Shown here: one piece after another, positions 43,171 to 52,520 of the stretch
Layout: the number at the start of each line of letters is the position of its first letter
Position numbering within the stretch: position 1 is the stretch's first letter
Source: Oceanibaculum nanhaiense
GTDB lineage: Bacteria > Pseudomonadota > Alphaproteobacteria > Oceanibaculales > Oceanibaculaceae
Assembly (NCBI RefSeq): GCF_002148795.1
Contig: NZ_MPOB01000001.1
Span: forward strand, 1-64,000
DNA length: 64,000 nt
Reading direction: 5' to 3'
Notes under the pieces: generated by a model
The model's input: only the letters and a program-made list of their open reading frames with translations
The model's database searches: none
Told to the model about the DNA's origin: nothing
Program-made: the position numbers and the translations under genes

Positions 43171-44592
43171 TTAGCCGAACTTCAGCAGGAAGCGCACGAT
43201 CTTCCGTGTCCGCTCGCTGAACAGCTTCGGCGTATAGAAGCTGCCGGCGGCCCGTTTGCTGACCTCGCCCAGTGTCGGATAGGGCAGGATCAGCGAGGCG
43301 ATGGCGCCGATTTTCATTTTCTGCGAGATCGCCAGCGCCCACAGCGCGATCAGCTCGCCGGCCTGCGGGCCCAGGATCGTCGCCCCCAGGATACGGCCGT
43401 TCGGCAGGGTGACGATCTTGGCATAGCCTTCCGTCTCGCGTTCGGCCTGCGCCCGGTCATTCTCGTGGAAGCCCCAGCGCAGGAGGCGAATTTCGCCATG
43501 CCTCTCCCGCGCTTCAGCCTCGCTCATGCCGACCTGCGCCAGCTCCGGCTCGGTGAAGGTCACCCAGGGCACGGCGGAATAATCGACCTTCGCGGGCAGG
43601 CGGAACAGTGCGTTGCGGATGACGATGCCGGCCTGATAGCCGGCCATGTGGGTGAACTGGTAGGGCCCGGCGACATCGCCGATGGCGAAGATGCGCTTGT
43701 TGCCGGTGCGCAGCCGGGCATCGACATCGATGCCCTTCCTGCCGTAGCGCACGCCGGCTGCCTCAAGGCCCAGCCCCTCGACATTGGGCGCGCGGCCGGT
43801 GGCAACCAGCAGATGGCTGCCGGCGACTTCCCCGGCGACGCCATCCTTCTCCGTCATCACGCAGACCCCGCCACCCTTCGCGGCGACGCCCAGCGCCTTC
43901 GTATGCTCCAGCAGCCGGATGCCCTCGGCGGCGAGCCCGCTGCGCAGCAGTTCGACCAGTTCCGGGTCATCCTTGCCGGCGATCGACGCCATCTCGATCA
44001 CCGTGACCTCGCAACCGAGATTGCGGTGCGCCTGTGCCATCTCCAGCCCGATCGGCCCGCCGCCCAAGATCAGCAGATGCGTGGGCTTTTCCGGCACCCC
44101 GAAAATCGTCTCGTTGGTGAGATAGGGCAAATTGTCCAGCCCCGGCACCGGCGGCACCGCGGGGCGGGAACCGGTGGCGATGACAAAGCGTTTCGCGCGG
44201 ACCACCGTGTCGCCGGCGACCAGCTCGTCCGGCCCGGTGAACCGGGCATCGGCCTGGATCACGGTGACGCCAAGCCCCTCGAACCGCTCCACCGAATCAT
44301 GCGGCGCGATGGCGGCGATGACCCCGGCGACATGCGCCTGCACCCGGGCGAAATCGACCGTGGCGTGACTATCGATGCCAAAGCCGGCACTGTGGTTGGC
44401 GATGCGCGCGCGGCGGCCAGCGGCAAGCAGCGCCTTGGAGGGCACGCAGCCGTAATTCAGGCAGTCGCCGCCCATCTTCGCGCGCTCGACCAGCACGGTG
44501 CGCGCACCCATCTGGGAGGCGCCGGCGGCCACTGACAGGCCGGCGGAACCGGCGCCGATGACGCAGATATCGGTCTCGATGCGCGCGTTCAT
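43171..44592 (-). CDS. FAD-dependent pyridine nucleotide-disulfide oxidoreductase
   Basis: 473 residues, with the mercuric reductase / dihydrolipoamide dehydrogenase fold. FAD loop DICVIGAGSAGLSVAAGA, redox pair C-x4-C in GGDCLNYGCVPSK (about 43-55), NAD loop LLILGGGPIGLEMA, and the second FAD motif IFAIGDVAGPYQF are present. Near the C-terminus the usual catalytic His-Pro-Thr is Tyr-Pro-Thr (PYPTLGE), and no C-terminal Cys pair exists. It is therefore neither a standard lipoamide dehydrogenase nor a true MerA. Its ATG overlaps the TVP38 stop (ATGA), so the two products probably act together at the membrane. Confidence 0.92.
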   Translation of the reverse strand: MNARIETDICVIGAGSAGLSVAAGASQMGARTVLVERAKMGGDCLNYGCVPSKALLAAGRRARIANHSAGFGIDSHATVDFARVQAHVAGVIAAIAPHDSVERFEGLGVTVIQADARFTGPDELVAGDTVVRAKRFVIATGSRPAVPPVPGLDNLPYLTNETIFGVPEKPTHLLILGGGPIGLEMAQAHRNLGCEVTVIEMASIAGKDDPELVELLRSGLAAEGIRLLEHTKALGVAAKGGGVCVMTEKDGVAGEVAGSHLLVATGRAPNVEGLGLEAAGVRYGRKGIDVDARLRTGNKRIFAIGDVAGPYQFTHMAGYQAGIVIRNALFRLPAKVDYSAVPWVTFTEPELAQVGMSEAEARERHGEIRLLRWGFHENDRAQAERETEGYAKIVTLPNGRILGATILGPQAGELIALWALAISQKMKIGAIASLILPYPTLGEVSKRAAGSFYTPKLFSERTRKIVRFLLKFG

Positions 44593-45329
44593 TTACGGGA
44601 TCTTTTCCATGTCTTGTAGGCCACCGGCAGCAGCGACAGCACCGCCAGCCCGAGCAATGGCAGCAGGATTTCCGGGTCGAAGATCAGGCCAAGATCGGGC
44701 GCCCCGCCCCGATCGAAGATCGCCCCCAGACCGTTGCCGACACTGACATAGACGAAGCTGCCGGGAATGATGCCGGCCAGCGTGGTCAGCGCGAAGACGC
44801 GCAGGGACACACCCAGCAGCGCCGGCACAATGTTCACCACGAAGAAGGGAAACAGCGGCACCAGCCGCAACACCAGCATGTAGGAGACCGCATTCTCGTT
44901 GAAACCGCCCTGCATCCTGGCCAGCCAGGGACCGGCGCGCCGGCGCAGCGCATCCTGGCACATATGGCGGGCGGCCAGGAACACCGCGACGGCCCCCAGC
45001 GTAGCGCCGGTTACAACGATTGCGCTGCCGAGAAAGGGTCCAAAAAGAAAGCCGGCCAGCAGGGTCAGCAGCGTCGCCGCCGGCAGCGAGAAGGCGACAA
45101 ACAATGTATAGAGCGCGATATAGCCAACGACCGCCAGTGCGCCATTGCGCTGGACCAGGCCGAGCAGTGCCTCGCGATTGTCGCGGATCGCCTCCAACGA
45201 GAAATACTGGCCGAGATCGAGGATAAGGAACGCCGCCAGCCCGGCCAACAACACCAGCGCCGGCCAGAACCGGCGCAGCACCGGTGCGAGCACCGCCCGC
45301 TCCGCCTTCTTCTCCTCGGTCTGTGCCAT
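44589..45329 (-). CDS. TVP38/TMEM64 family membrane protein
   Basis: 246-residue polytopic inner-membrane protein of the DedA/VTT superfamily. The re-entrant motif region is seen as AGFLFGPFLGSAIVVTGATLGA followed by LRLVPLFPFFVVNIVPALLGV. The start at 45329 (MAQTEEKK) is chosen from the length usual for the family; the upstream open frame to 45440 has no resemblance. It is overlapped by the flavin oxidoreductase. DedA relatives affect membrane lipid handling and proton-gradient maintenance; the exact role is unknown. Confidence 0.92.
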   Translation of the reverse strand: MAQTEEKKAERAVLAPVLRRFWPALVLLAGLAAFLILDLGQYFSLEAIRDNREALLGLVQRNGALAVVGYIALYTLFVAFSLPAATLLTLLAGFLFGPFLGSAIVVTGATLGAVAVFLAARHMCQDALRRRAGPWLARMQGGFNENAVSYMLVLRLVPLFPFFVVNIVPALLGVSLRVFALTTLAGIIPGSFVYVSVGNGLGAIFDRGGAPDLGLIFDPEILLPLLGLAVLSLLPVAYKTWKRSRK

Positions 45330-45449
45330 GCCGCTCACTTCCCACCTCTCATCATCCTCAGCGTATATAAAGAACCGGGGCAAACACAGCCACTCACCAT
45401 AGCGTGAAGAAACCGCCGGCCGGATAAACAGGTCAGACAAACAGACAGG

Positions 45450-46268
45450 TCAGCGGCGGGAATCATTCAGCGCCCAGTCATAGCGGTGATCATCGATCCC
45501 GCGCCGCGCTGCCAGCGCGGCCGCCAGTTCCGGCGCGGCATGGCGGCGCAGATGCGCCAGCACGCCGGCTTCGCCACCGCCGAAATCCGCCTCGAACCAG
45601 TCATAGATCGAGGAAATCACGAGACGACCGTCGGCCAGCGAGACGCCGCGCGGATGATTTACGTAGGCGTGCGCGCCCGCCTCCATCAGCCGCTCTGTAT
45701 TGGCAGCGGTGAAGGCTTCCGGCAGCAGGTCCGGACAGCCGATGGAGGCGCAGTTCACCGCGTAATGCACCCGTGGATCGCGCCAGATCGGACGCAGGAT
45801 ACGGTGTTCGATATCGTCGAGGCTGAGCGGCTCGCCCTCGACGGAGATCAGCTTCCTGCCCCAGGGTCCGATACTGAACAGCCCGGGCGAGATGCGAATA
45901 TCGCGGATACTGTCCACCGGATAATGTGCCAGCACGGTGTGCACGGTCAGCGCGTTGTAAAGATTGATCCAGAAGGCGCGCTGTTCGTCCCGGTTCAGGC
46001 GTGACACCAGCGCCGCCGACAGCCGTTCCAGATAGGCGTCCAGCGGCGCGGCATCGGCCTGGGCCGCAGCGTAATCCAGCCGGGTGACACCATCGTCACC
46101 GGGCCGCAGATGGCGTTTCAGGAAGGCATCCCATGCCGTGTGATCGACACTGCCTGTGGCGGCCGGGTCATGAGCCGTCCAGCGTGCCCACAGCTCGGCC
46201 TCCGGCGCGGCGGTGGCCGGAAGAGAAAACAACAGCAGGAACAGGCAGGTCACAGCTAGGCGGTGCAT
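45450..46268 (-). CDS. DUF547 domain protein, exported
   Basis: 272 residues. A signal peptide (about 1-21, ending ATAAP) precedes a DUF547 domain. Family marks are AFWINLYNALTVHTVLAHYP, ILRPIWRDPRVHYAVNCASIGCPDL and EAFTAANTERLMEAGAHAYVNHPRG. DUF547 is widespread, periplasmic or extracellular in many bacteria, with no settled activity. Start 46268 is chosen for the signal peptide. It is 120 bases upstream of the TVP38 gene, so cotranscription is uncertain. Confidence 0.9.
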   Translation of the reverse strand: MHRLAVTCLFLLLFSLPATAAPEAELWARWTAHDPAATGSVDHTAWDAFLKRHLRPGDDGVTRLDYAAAQADAAPLDAYLERLSAALVSRLNRDEQRAFWINLYNALTVHTVLAHYPVDSIRDIRISPGLFSIGPWGRKLISVEGEPLSLDDIEHRILRPIWRDPRVHYAVNCASIGCPDLLPEAFTAANTERLMEAGAHAYVNHPRGVSLADGRLVISSIYDWFEADFGGGEAGVLAHLRRHAAPELAAALAARRGIDDHRYDWALNDSRR

Positions 46269-46413
46269 CAGGCTTCCATTGGCGGTCTGGCTTGCCGCTT
46301 CTGGGTACCGCACGCCTTGTCCGCCGGCAAATCAACCCGCTTCACGCCCCGGTGAAGATACCGGTGCAGATGATGATGGGCATGTACGGTTGGGATCGGC
46401 ACGATAGCGACAG

Positions 46414-46442
46414 TTGACCCGAACCGGACTCCGGCCTAGCTT
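46414..46442 (+). promoter_or_regulatory. Candidate promoter of the lysyl-tRNA synthetase gene
   Basis: TTGACC (46414-46419) and TAGCTT (46437-46442) are 17 bases apart. They lie about 35 bases before the start codon in the 206-base divergent gap. A CCGCT/AGCGG hairpin (46446-46461) would sit at the 5-prime end of the message and overlap the ribosome site AGCGGAAAG. The -10 match is poor. Confidence 0.4.
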
Positions 46443-46474
46443 CCGCCGCTCAAATTAGCGGAAAGTTACGTGCC

Positions 46475-48070
46475 ATGATCCCCATCCAGCCCTTCGAGCG
46501 AGAACTCGCCCCCGCCGCCCGCGCCTGGCCGTTCGAGGAAGCGCGCAAACTGGTGGAACGGACAGCAGGCAAAACGCCGGAGAAGGGTTATGTGCTGCTG
46601 GAGACCGGCTATGGCCCGTCCGGCCTGCCGCATATCGGCACCTTCGGCGAGGTGGCGCGCACCACCATGGTGCGCCAGGCCTTTCAGCGCCTCAGCGACA
46701 TCCCGGCCCGGCTGTTCTGCTTCTCCGACGATATGGACGGTTTCCGCAAGGTGCCGGACAATGTGCCGAACAAGGACATGCTGGCGGCGCATCTGGGCAA
46801 GCCGCTGACTTCCGTGCCCGACCCGTTCTCGAACGAATATTCGAGCTTCGGCGAGGCCAATAACGCGCGGCTGCGTGCCTTCCTCGATTCCTTCGGCTTC
46901 GAGTACGAGTTCCAGTCGGCAACCGACTGGTACAAGTCGGGCCGGTTCGATCCGATGCTGCTGGCGATGCTGCGGCATTACGAGGAAATCCAGGCAGTCA
47001 TGCTGCCCACGCTGGGCGCCGAGCGGCAGCAGACCTATTCCATCTTCCTGCCGATCTGCCCGAAGACCGGCCGGGTGCTGCAGGTGCCGGTGGTCGAGAC
47101 CAGGCCGGACGACGGCACCATCATCTATCGCGGCGAGGATGGCGCGCTGGTGGAGACGCCGGTGACCGGCGGCAATGTGAAGCTGCAATGGAAGGCCGAC
47201 TGGGCCGGCCGCTGGTTCGCGCTGGGCGTCGATTACGAGATGTACGGCAAGGACCTCATCCCCTCGGCCGAGCTGTCGGCGAAGATCGTGCGCATCCTCG
47301 GCGGCAAGGCCCCGGAAGGCTTCGCCTACGAGCTGTTCCTGGACGACAAGGGCCAGAAGATTTCCAAGTCGAAGGGCAATGGCCTGTCGGTCGAGGAATG
47401 GCTGACCTATGCCCCGCCGGAGAGCCTGGCGCTGTACATGTTCCAGTCGCCGCGCAAGGCAAAGCGGCTGTATTTCGACGTGATCCCGCGCGCCGTGGAC
47501 GATTACCGCACCTTCGTCGGCAAGTTCGCCGAGGAGGAGGAGGCGAAGAAGCTGGAGAACCCGGCCTGGCACATCCATGCCGGCAATCCGCCGGCGCCGG
47601 ACAGCACCGGCCTGACCTTCGGCATCCTGTTGAACCTCGCCAGCGCCTGCCATGCCGAGAGCAAGGACGTGCTGTGGGGCTTCATCAAATCCTACGCGCC
47701 GGGCGCCACGCCGGAGGGCGACCCGCAGCTCGACGGGCTGGTCGGCTTCGCGCTGAACTACTACCGCGATTTCGTCGCCGCCCATAAGGCCTACCGCGCG
47801 CCGAGCGAGGCCGAACGCGCCGCCTTCGAAAAGCTTGCCGCCGACCTGCAGGCAGCACCGGCCGACGCCAGTGCCGAGGATCTGCAGAATATCTTCTACG
47901 AGGTCGGCAAGACCATCCTGCCGGACGATCTGCGCGGCTGGTTCAAGACCGTCTATGAGGTGCTGCTGGGCCAGGAGCAGGGGCCGCGCATGGGCTCTTT
48001 CGTGCAGCTTTACGGCCGCGACAACATGGTGGCGCTGATCCGCAAGGCGCTGGACGGCAAGCTGGCCTAA
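46475..48070 (+). CDS. lysS: Lysyl-tRNA synthetase, class I
   Basis: 531-residue class I (LysK-type) lysyl-tRNA synthetase, the archaeal-like form used by most alphaproteobacteria instead of the class II enzyme. HIGH-type motif [12 protein letters not shown] has its histidine at residue 53, and the KISKS loop is at 295-299. The [20 protein letters not shown] segment and a helical anticodon-binding C-terminus complete the family pattern. The gene is followed by dnaX 89 bases downstream. Confidence 0.97.
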   Translation: MIPIQPFERELAPAARAWPFEEARKLVERTAGKTPEKGYVLLETGYGPSGLPHIGTFGEVARTTMVRQAFQRLSDIPARLFCFSDDMDGFRKVPDNVPNKDMLAAHLGKPLTSVPDPFSNEYSSFGEANNARLRAFLDSFGFEYEFQSATDWYKSGRFDPMLLAMLRHYEEIQAVMLPTLGAERQQTYSIFLPICPKTGRVLQVPVVETRPDDGTIIYRGEDGALVETPVTGGNVKLQWKADWAGRWFALGVDYEMYGKDLIPSAELSAKIVRILGGKAPEGFAYELFLDDKGQKISKSKGNGLSVEEWLTYAPPESLALYMFQSPRKAKRLYFDVIPRAVDDYRTFVGKFAEEEEAKKLENPAWHIHAGNPPAPDSTGLTFGILLNLASACHAESKDVLWGFIKSYAPGATPEGDPQLDGLVGFALNYYRDFVAAHKAYRAPSEAERAAFEKLAADLQAAPADASAEDLQNIFYEVGKTILPDDLRGWFKTVYEVLLGQEQGPRMGSFVQLYGRDNMVALIRKALDGKLA

Positions 48071-48159
48071 GCGGTGGAAGCGGCGGGCGGCAAATGATTG
48101 TTCCCGCCGCCCCGCTGTCGTAGCTTAACGGCGTTTCCCCCGCCCCGTCCCCGAACAGG

Positions 48160-50097
48160 ATGATGACAGAGCAGACGACGCCAACCGCCGAGGCAACGCC
48201 GGCCCTACAGGGGCCGTATCGCGTCCTTGCGCGCAAATACCGGCCGCAGACCTTCGCCGAGATGATCGGCCAGGAGGCGCTGGTGCGCACGCTGCGCAAC
48301 GCCATCGCGTCTGGCCGGCTGGCGCATGCCTTCATGCTGACCGGCGTGCGCGGCGTCGGCAAGACGACCACGGCGCGCATCCTGGCCCGCGCGCTGAATT
48401 GCATCGGCCCCGATGGCCAGGGCGGCCCGACCGTCAGCCCGTGCGGCGTGTGCGAGGCCTGCCGCGGCATCGCCGAGGACCGCCACCCCGACGTGCTGGA
48501 GATGGACGCCGCCAGCCGCACCGGCGTGAGCGACATCCGCGAGCTGATCGAGGGCGTGCGCTACCGCCCGGTCTCGGCGCGCTACAAGATCTACATCATC
48601 GACGAAGTGCACATGCTCTCCACCGCCGCCTTCAACGCGCTGTTGAAGACGCTGGAGGAGCCGCCCTCCGACGTGAAATTCATCTTCGCCACCACGGAAA
48701 TCCGCAAGGTGCCGGTGACCGTGCTGTCGCGCTGCCAGCGCTTCGACCTGCGCCGGGTCGAGCTGGACGTGCTGTCCAGCCATTTCGCCGCCATCGCGCA
48801 GAAGGAAGGCATCGGCATCGAGGACGGCGCGCTGCGCCTGGTCGCCCGCGCCGCCGACGGATCGGTGCGCGACGGGCTGTCGATCCTCGACCAGGCGATC
48901 GCGCTGGCCGGAACCGACTCTGAAGGCGGAACGGTCACCGAAGAGTCGGTGAAGGGCATGCTGGGCCTCGCCGACCGCGACCAGGCGCTGGACCTGTTCG
49001 ACGCGGTGATGCGCGGCGACCCGGCAGCGGCGCTGGACCGGCTGGCCGGGCTGCATGGCGTCGGCGCCGATCCGGTGGTGATCATCCAGGACCTGCTGGA
49101 GCTGACGCATTTCCTGACCCGCCTGAAGGTGGCACCGGAAGCGGTGGCCGCCAGCGGCCTGTCCGATGCCGAGCTGGCGCGCGGCCGCGAAATATCGTCC
49201 CGGCTGGGCATCGCCGCACTGGCCCGCGCCTGGCAGGGGCTGCTGAAGGGGCTGCAGGAGGTGCAGACCGCGCCGCAGCCGCTACAGGCCGCCGAGATGG
49301 TGCTGATCCGCCTCGCCCATATGGCGGAGCTGCCGCCCCCGGCCGAGTTGATCCGGCAGGCCCGGGATGGCGGTGGTGGTGGTGGTGGCGGTGGCGGGGG
49401 CGGGGGCATGGCGCAACCGGCGCCCCCAACACCGTCCCCGGCGCGCCCGTCCGCACCGCCGCAGGCCTCCGCGCCCGCCGATGCTGTCGGCAGCAGCCCT
49501 GGCGGCATTGGGGACGACATGCCGCCCTGGGTGACCGAGTCTGATGGCAGCAGCTCTGCCGGGAGTGGTGGCGGGGGACCGCAGGCGTTGCGCCAGCCCG
49601 CCCCGCAGCCCGCGGTACAGGCGGAACCGGCCCCGGCGCCGCTGCCCGATCCGCGCAGCTTCGCCGAGGTGGTGGCGCTGTTCCGCGACAATCGCGAGGT
49701 GCTGCTGCAGACCGAGCTGGAAATGAAGGTGCAGCTGGTGCATTTCGAACCGGGCCGCATCGAGTTCCATCCCGGCCCCGGCGCCCGGCAGGACCTCGCC
49801 AACCAGATCGGCCGGTATCTCAGCGAATGGACCGGCCGGCGCTGGGTCGTCTCGGTGTCGCGTGAACCGGGCCAGCCGACCCTTGCCGAACAGCGCCACG
49901 CGGCCGAGAACGAACGCCGCGACCGCGCCAGCCGGCACCCGCTGGTGCTGGCCGTGCAGGACCATTTCCCCGGTGCCGCCATCGCCGATGTGCGGGCGTT
50001 GCGGCCGGCCGAACCGCCGGTTGCCGATGCCCCCGACACGATGGACGATGTGATGGAAGACGGCCTAACCGGCGACGATCAGACCGAAGAGGATTGA
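48160..50097 (+). CDS. dnaX: DNA polymerase III tau/gamma subunit
   Basis: 645-residue clamp-loader ATPase. The Walker A loop [20 protein letters not shown] starts near residue 61. The zinc module is [13 protein letters not shown], the Walker B/sensor region is [25 protein letters not shown], and the arginine finger lies in [10 protein letters not shown]. After the clamp-loader domains comes a run of 13 glycines (404-416), then a Pro/Ala-rich linker and the tau-specific C-terminal domain that binds the polymerase. It lies 4 bases before ybaB. Two adjacent ATGs (48160, 48163) are possible starts. Confidence 0.97.
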   Translation: MMTEQTTPTAEATPALQGPYRVLARKYRPQTFAEMIGQEALVRTLRNAIASGRLAHAFMLTGVRGVGKTTTARILARALNCIGPDGQGGPTVSPCGVCEACRGIAEDRHPDVLEMDAASRTGVSDIRELIEGVRYRPVSARYKIYIIDEVHMLSTAAFNALLKTLEEPPSDVKFIFATTEIRKVPVTVLSRCQRFDLRRVELDVLSSHFAAIAQKEGIGIEDGALRLVARAADGSVRDGLSILDQAIALAGTDSEGGTVTEESVKGMLGLADRDQALDLFDAVMRGDPAAALDRLAGLHGVGADPVVIIQDLLELTHFLTRLKVAPEAVAASGLSDAELARGREISSRLGIAALARAWQGLLKGLQEVQTAPQPLQAAEMVLIRLAHMAELPPPAELIRQARDGGGGGGGGGGGGGMAQPAPPTPSPARPSAPPQASAPADAVGSSPGGIGDDMPPWVTESDGSSSAGSGGGGPQALRQPAPQPAVQAEPAPAPLPDPRSFAEVVALFRDNREVLLQTELEMKVQLVHFEPGRIEFHPGPGARQDLANQIGRYLSEWTGRRWVVSVSREPGQPTLAEQRHAAENERRDRASRHPLVLAVQDHFPGAAIADVRALRPAEPPVADAPDTMDDVMEDGLTGDDQTEED

Positions 50098-50101
50098 GGC
50101 G

Positions 50102-50425
50102 ATGAAGAATCTGGCGAACATGATGAAGCAGGCGCAGGAAATGCAGAGCCGCATGACGGAGATGCAGGCCGAGCTGGCGCGCCACGAAATGACCGGCCAG
50201 TCCGGCGGCGGCATGGTGACCGTCACGCTGAACGGCAAGGGCGAGATGCGGGCGATCAAGATCGACCCGGCGCTGGCCACGCCCGACGATGTTGAGGTGC
50301 TGGAGGATCTGATCGTCGCCGCCACCAACGACGCCAAGGCCAAGGTCGAAGCGCACATGGCCGAGCAGATGCAGAAGCTGACCGGCGGGCTGAAACTGCC
50401 CGAGGGAATGAAACTGCCGTTCTGA
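50102..50425 (+). CDS. ybaB: YbaB/EbfC nucleoid-associated protein
   Basis: 107 residues, the normal length. [25 protein letters not shown] and [22 protein letters not shown] are the family signature. It is a small dimeric DNA-binding protein, nearly always encoded after dnaX and here separated from it by 4 bases, so translation is probably coupled. The recR gene, which usually follows in this operon, is not present downstream. Confidence 0.97.
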   Translation: MKNLANMMKQAQEMQSRMTEMQAELARHEMTGQSGGGMVTVTLNGKGEMRAIKIDPALATPDDVEVLEDLIVAATNDAKAKVEAHMAEQMQKLTGGLKLPEGMKLPF

Positions 50426-50435
50426 GGGTGCTTGC

Positions 50436-51617
50436 CTACCGTCTGAACTGCTTGCCCAGCGTCAGCCCCTGGCGCTGGTAGGAGGAGCCGATGCCCTGCC
50501 CGTACAGCTTGTCGGGCGCGGCCGCCAGCTTCTCATAGATCAGCCGGCCGACGCGCTGGCCATCCTCGATCAGGAAGGGCACGTCGTGCGAGCGCACTTC
50601 CAGCACGCCGCGCGAGCCGATGCCGTCGCCTTCTCGCCCGCCAGCCGCGCCATGGCCGAAACCGGGATCGAAGAAGCCGGCATAATGCACGCGGAATTCG
50701 CCGACCGAGGTGTCGTAGGCCACCATCTCGGCGGCATGGTCGGGCGGCACCGCCACGCTCTCCTTCGACGCCAGGATGTAGAAATCGTCCGGGTCCAGCA
50801 CCAGCCCGCCCCGGACGGCAACCAGCGGCTCCCAGAAATCCTCGATCGCATAGGCGCCGATATTGTCGAAATCGATCAGCCCGGCATTGCGCCGCGCGCG
50901 ATAGCCGATGACACCGCCGGCAAAGCCGGGGGCCGCCGTCTCGCCCGACAGATCGACGCTGAACGGCACGCCGCCGCGCAGATCGTCGCGCTCCAGCGGC
51001 CGGTCGGTCAACTGCTGCGCGGCGTGCAGCGCGTGCAGTTCGGTGGCGCTGAGGCCGGGCTGGCCCTTGCGCAGCCGCAGCTGGTTCAGCCGCGTGCCCC
51101 GATGCACCAGGATCGAGAAGGTGCGCGGTGCGATCTCGGCATAGAGCGGCCCTTCATAGCCGGCGGGGATCGCCTCGAACGCCTCCCCGCCATCGGTGAT
51201 GACGCGGGTGAAGATATCGAGCCGCCCGGCCGAGCTTTTCGGGTTGGCGAGGCCCGCGATGCCGGCGCGCAGGCGCAACCGCTCCATCAGCGGCACGATA
51301 TAGACGCAGCCGCGCTCCAGCACCGCGCCGCGCGACAGATCGATCTCGTGCATGCCGAACTGGTCGATCTTCTGCCGCACCGTGACACCCTGGCCGGGCA
51401 GGAAGCTGGCACGCACCCGATAGGCGACGGCGCCCAGCCGGAGGTCGAGGCTGGCCGGTTGCACCTGGTCCTCGCCAATCGGCGCATCGGCCTGGATATC
51501 CCCGGATTCGATCAGGTGGCGCAGCATCTGCGACGGCAGAATGCCGCTGCCGCGCACCGGCTGCGCGGCAAAGGACGCGGCGGAAACGGTCGCAGGGGGT
51601 GAGGCGGTATCGGCCAT
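50436..51617 (-). CDS. dcd: dCTP deaminase, double-length alphaproteobacterial type
   Basis: 393 residues, about twice the length of the E. coli enzyme (193). Two dUTPase-like halves can be seen: ILPSQMLRHLIESGDIQADAPIGEDQVQPASLDLRLG with LANPKSSAGRLDIFTRVITDGGEAF in the first, and a second half with FYILASKESVAVPPDHAAEMVAYD and HYAGFFDPGFGHG. It converts dCTP to dUTP for thymidylate synthesis. Start 51617 (MADTAS); an ATG three codons upstream is possible. It is convergent with ybaB and divergent from rpmH. Confidence 0.9.
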   Translation of the reverse strand: MADTASPPATVSAASFAAQPVRGSGILPSQMLRHLIESGDIQADAPIGEDQVQPASLDLRLGAVAYRVRASFLPGQGVTVRQKIDQFGMHEIDLSRGAVLERGCVYIVPLMERLRLRAGIAGLANPKSSAGRLDIFTRVITDGGEAFEAIPAGYEGPLYAEIAPRTFSILVHRGTRLNQLRLRKGQPGLSATELHALHAAQQLTDRPLERDDLRGGVPFSVDLSGETAAPGFAGGVIGYRARRNAGLIDFDNIGAYAIEDFWEPLVAVRGGLVLDPDDFYILASKESVAVPPDHAAEMVAYDTSVGEFRVHYAGFFDPGFGHGAAGGREGDGIGSRGVLEVRSHDVPFLIEDGQRVGRLIYEKLAAAPDKLYGQGIGSSYQRQGLTLGKQFRR

Positions 51618-51658
51618 GAGGATCAAGCTTTCCTGTCGCGCCTGGAGATGCCGTCATA

Positions 51659-51670
51659 CCGTTGCAACGG
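51659..51670. promoter_or_regulatory. 12-base perfect palindrome upstream of dcd
   Basis: CCGTTGCAACGG lies 41 bases before the dCTP deaminase start, in the divergent gap shared with rpmH. It is a plausible dimer-binding site for control of dcd; no matching regulator is known to me. Confidence 0.35.
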
Positions 51671-51789
51671 CACTTGTGGCAATATAACTGAATTCACCGG
51701 AGTCCTGTGGGGTCCCTGTGAGGTCACCGCGGGGGGTGCGCTGGCTTTCTTTGCGCCATAAAGCACGCACTCACATTGACTGCCGCACA

Positions 51790-51818
51790 TTGACTCTTGC
51801 GGGCGTTGCGCTTATACA
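51790..51818 (+). promoter_or_regulatory. Candidate promoter of the rpmH-rnpA operon
   Basis: TTGACT (51790-51795) and TATACA (51813-51818) are exactly 17 bases apart, about 50 bases before the rpmH start. A second copy of CACATTGACT lies 14 bases upstream (51772-51781 against 51786-51795), which would give an alternative -35 or a repeated binding site. Confidence 0.6.
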
Positions 51819-51868
51819 CCGGCGCTCGATTTTCAGAAATTCTCGACGTTGGCCAACGGAGAAAACCC

Positions 51869-52003
51869 GTGAAGCGTACTTTTCAGCCCAGCAAGATCGT
51901 TCGTGCCCGCCGGCACGGTTTCCGCTCCCGCATGTCGACCGTTGGCGGCCGCAAGGTGATCGCCAATCGCCGGTCGCGCGGCCGCAAGCGCCTGTCGGCC
52001 TAA
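51869..52003 (+). CDS. rpmH: Ribosomal protein L34
   Basis: 44 residues, [21 protein letters not shown] and so on, the near-universal bL34 sequence. It begins with GTG preceded by ACGGAGAA, a good ribosome site. The in-frame ATG at 51797 adds 24 residues that no L34 has. It heads rpmH-rnpA-yidD-yidC. Confidence 0.98.
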   Translation: MKRTFQPSKIVRARRHGFRSRMSTVGGRKVIANRRSRGRKRLSA

Positions 52004-52018
52004 CACTATTACCTGTTC

Positions 52019-52052
52019 CGCTGCCGCCACTGCTGAACAGCCGGCGGCAGCG
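52019..52052 (+). promoter_or_regulatory. 10-base-pair hairpin between rpmH and rnpA
   Basis: CGCTGCCGCC (52019-52028) and GGCGGCAGCG (52043-52052) are perfect inverted arms around 14 bases. The 3-prime arm ends exactly one base before the ATG at 52053. No T tract follows, so it is not a simple terminator. It may slow read-through from rpmH or limit rnpA translation. Confidence 0.65.
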
Positions 52053-52067
52053 ATGGCCGAGGTGGCA

Positions 52068-52520
52068 ATGGCCGACCCGCAACAGGCTGGCCCGCAACAG
52101 GCCAACCCACAGCCGGCTCGCCAGCAGCAGGCCGAACGAACCCGTCTTGCCCGTCTCAAACGGCGCGCGGATTTCCTGCGTGTGGCCGGTCTGCGCCGCA
52201 AATGGGTCACGCCGGGCGTGATGCTGCAGGTTGCTGGCGCCCTGCCGGGCGAAACCGGGCCGGACCAGGGCGGCACGACGATCCAGATCGGCTTCACGGC
52301 CAGCCGCAAGGTCGGCAATTCCGTGGTGCGCAACCGGGCCAGACGCCGCCTGAAAGCCGTTGTGGACGAGGTCATGCCGCTGCACGCCAAACCCGGGCTC
52401 GACTATGTGCTGATCGCCCGCCGCGACACGCCGACGCGTCCCTATGCCCTGCTGGTCGAGGATCTGAAGCTGGCTCTGCGCAAGACCGGCGCGCTGCGAA
52501 GCGAAAGGGAGGCATCATGA
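52068..52520 (+). CDS. rnpA: Ribonuclease P protein component with Gln-rich N-terminal extension
   Basis: 150 residues from the chosen start. The core begins at [13 protein letters not shown] and includes [26 protein letters not shown], the RNR signature of RnpA. It binds the RNase P RNA and aids 5-prime tRNA maturation. About 25 Gln/Ala/Pro-rich residues precede the core. The ATG at 52068 has GAGG five bases before it; the earlier ATG at 52053 is flush with a strong hairpin and has no ribosome site. The stop overlaps the yidD start (ATGA). Confidence 0.93.
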   Translation: MADPQQAGPQQANPQPARQQQAERTRLARLKRRADFLRVAGLRRKWVTPGVMLQVAGALPGETGPDQGGTTIQIGFTASRKVGNSVVRNRARRRLKAVVDEVMPLHAKPGLDYVLIARRDTPTRPYALLVEDLKLALRKTGALRSEREAS

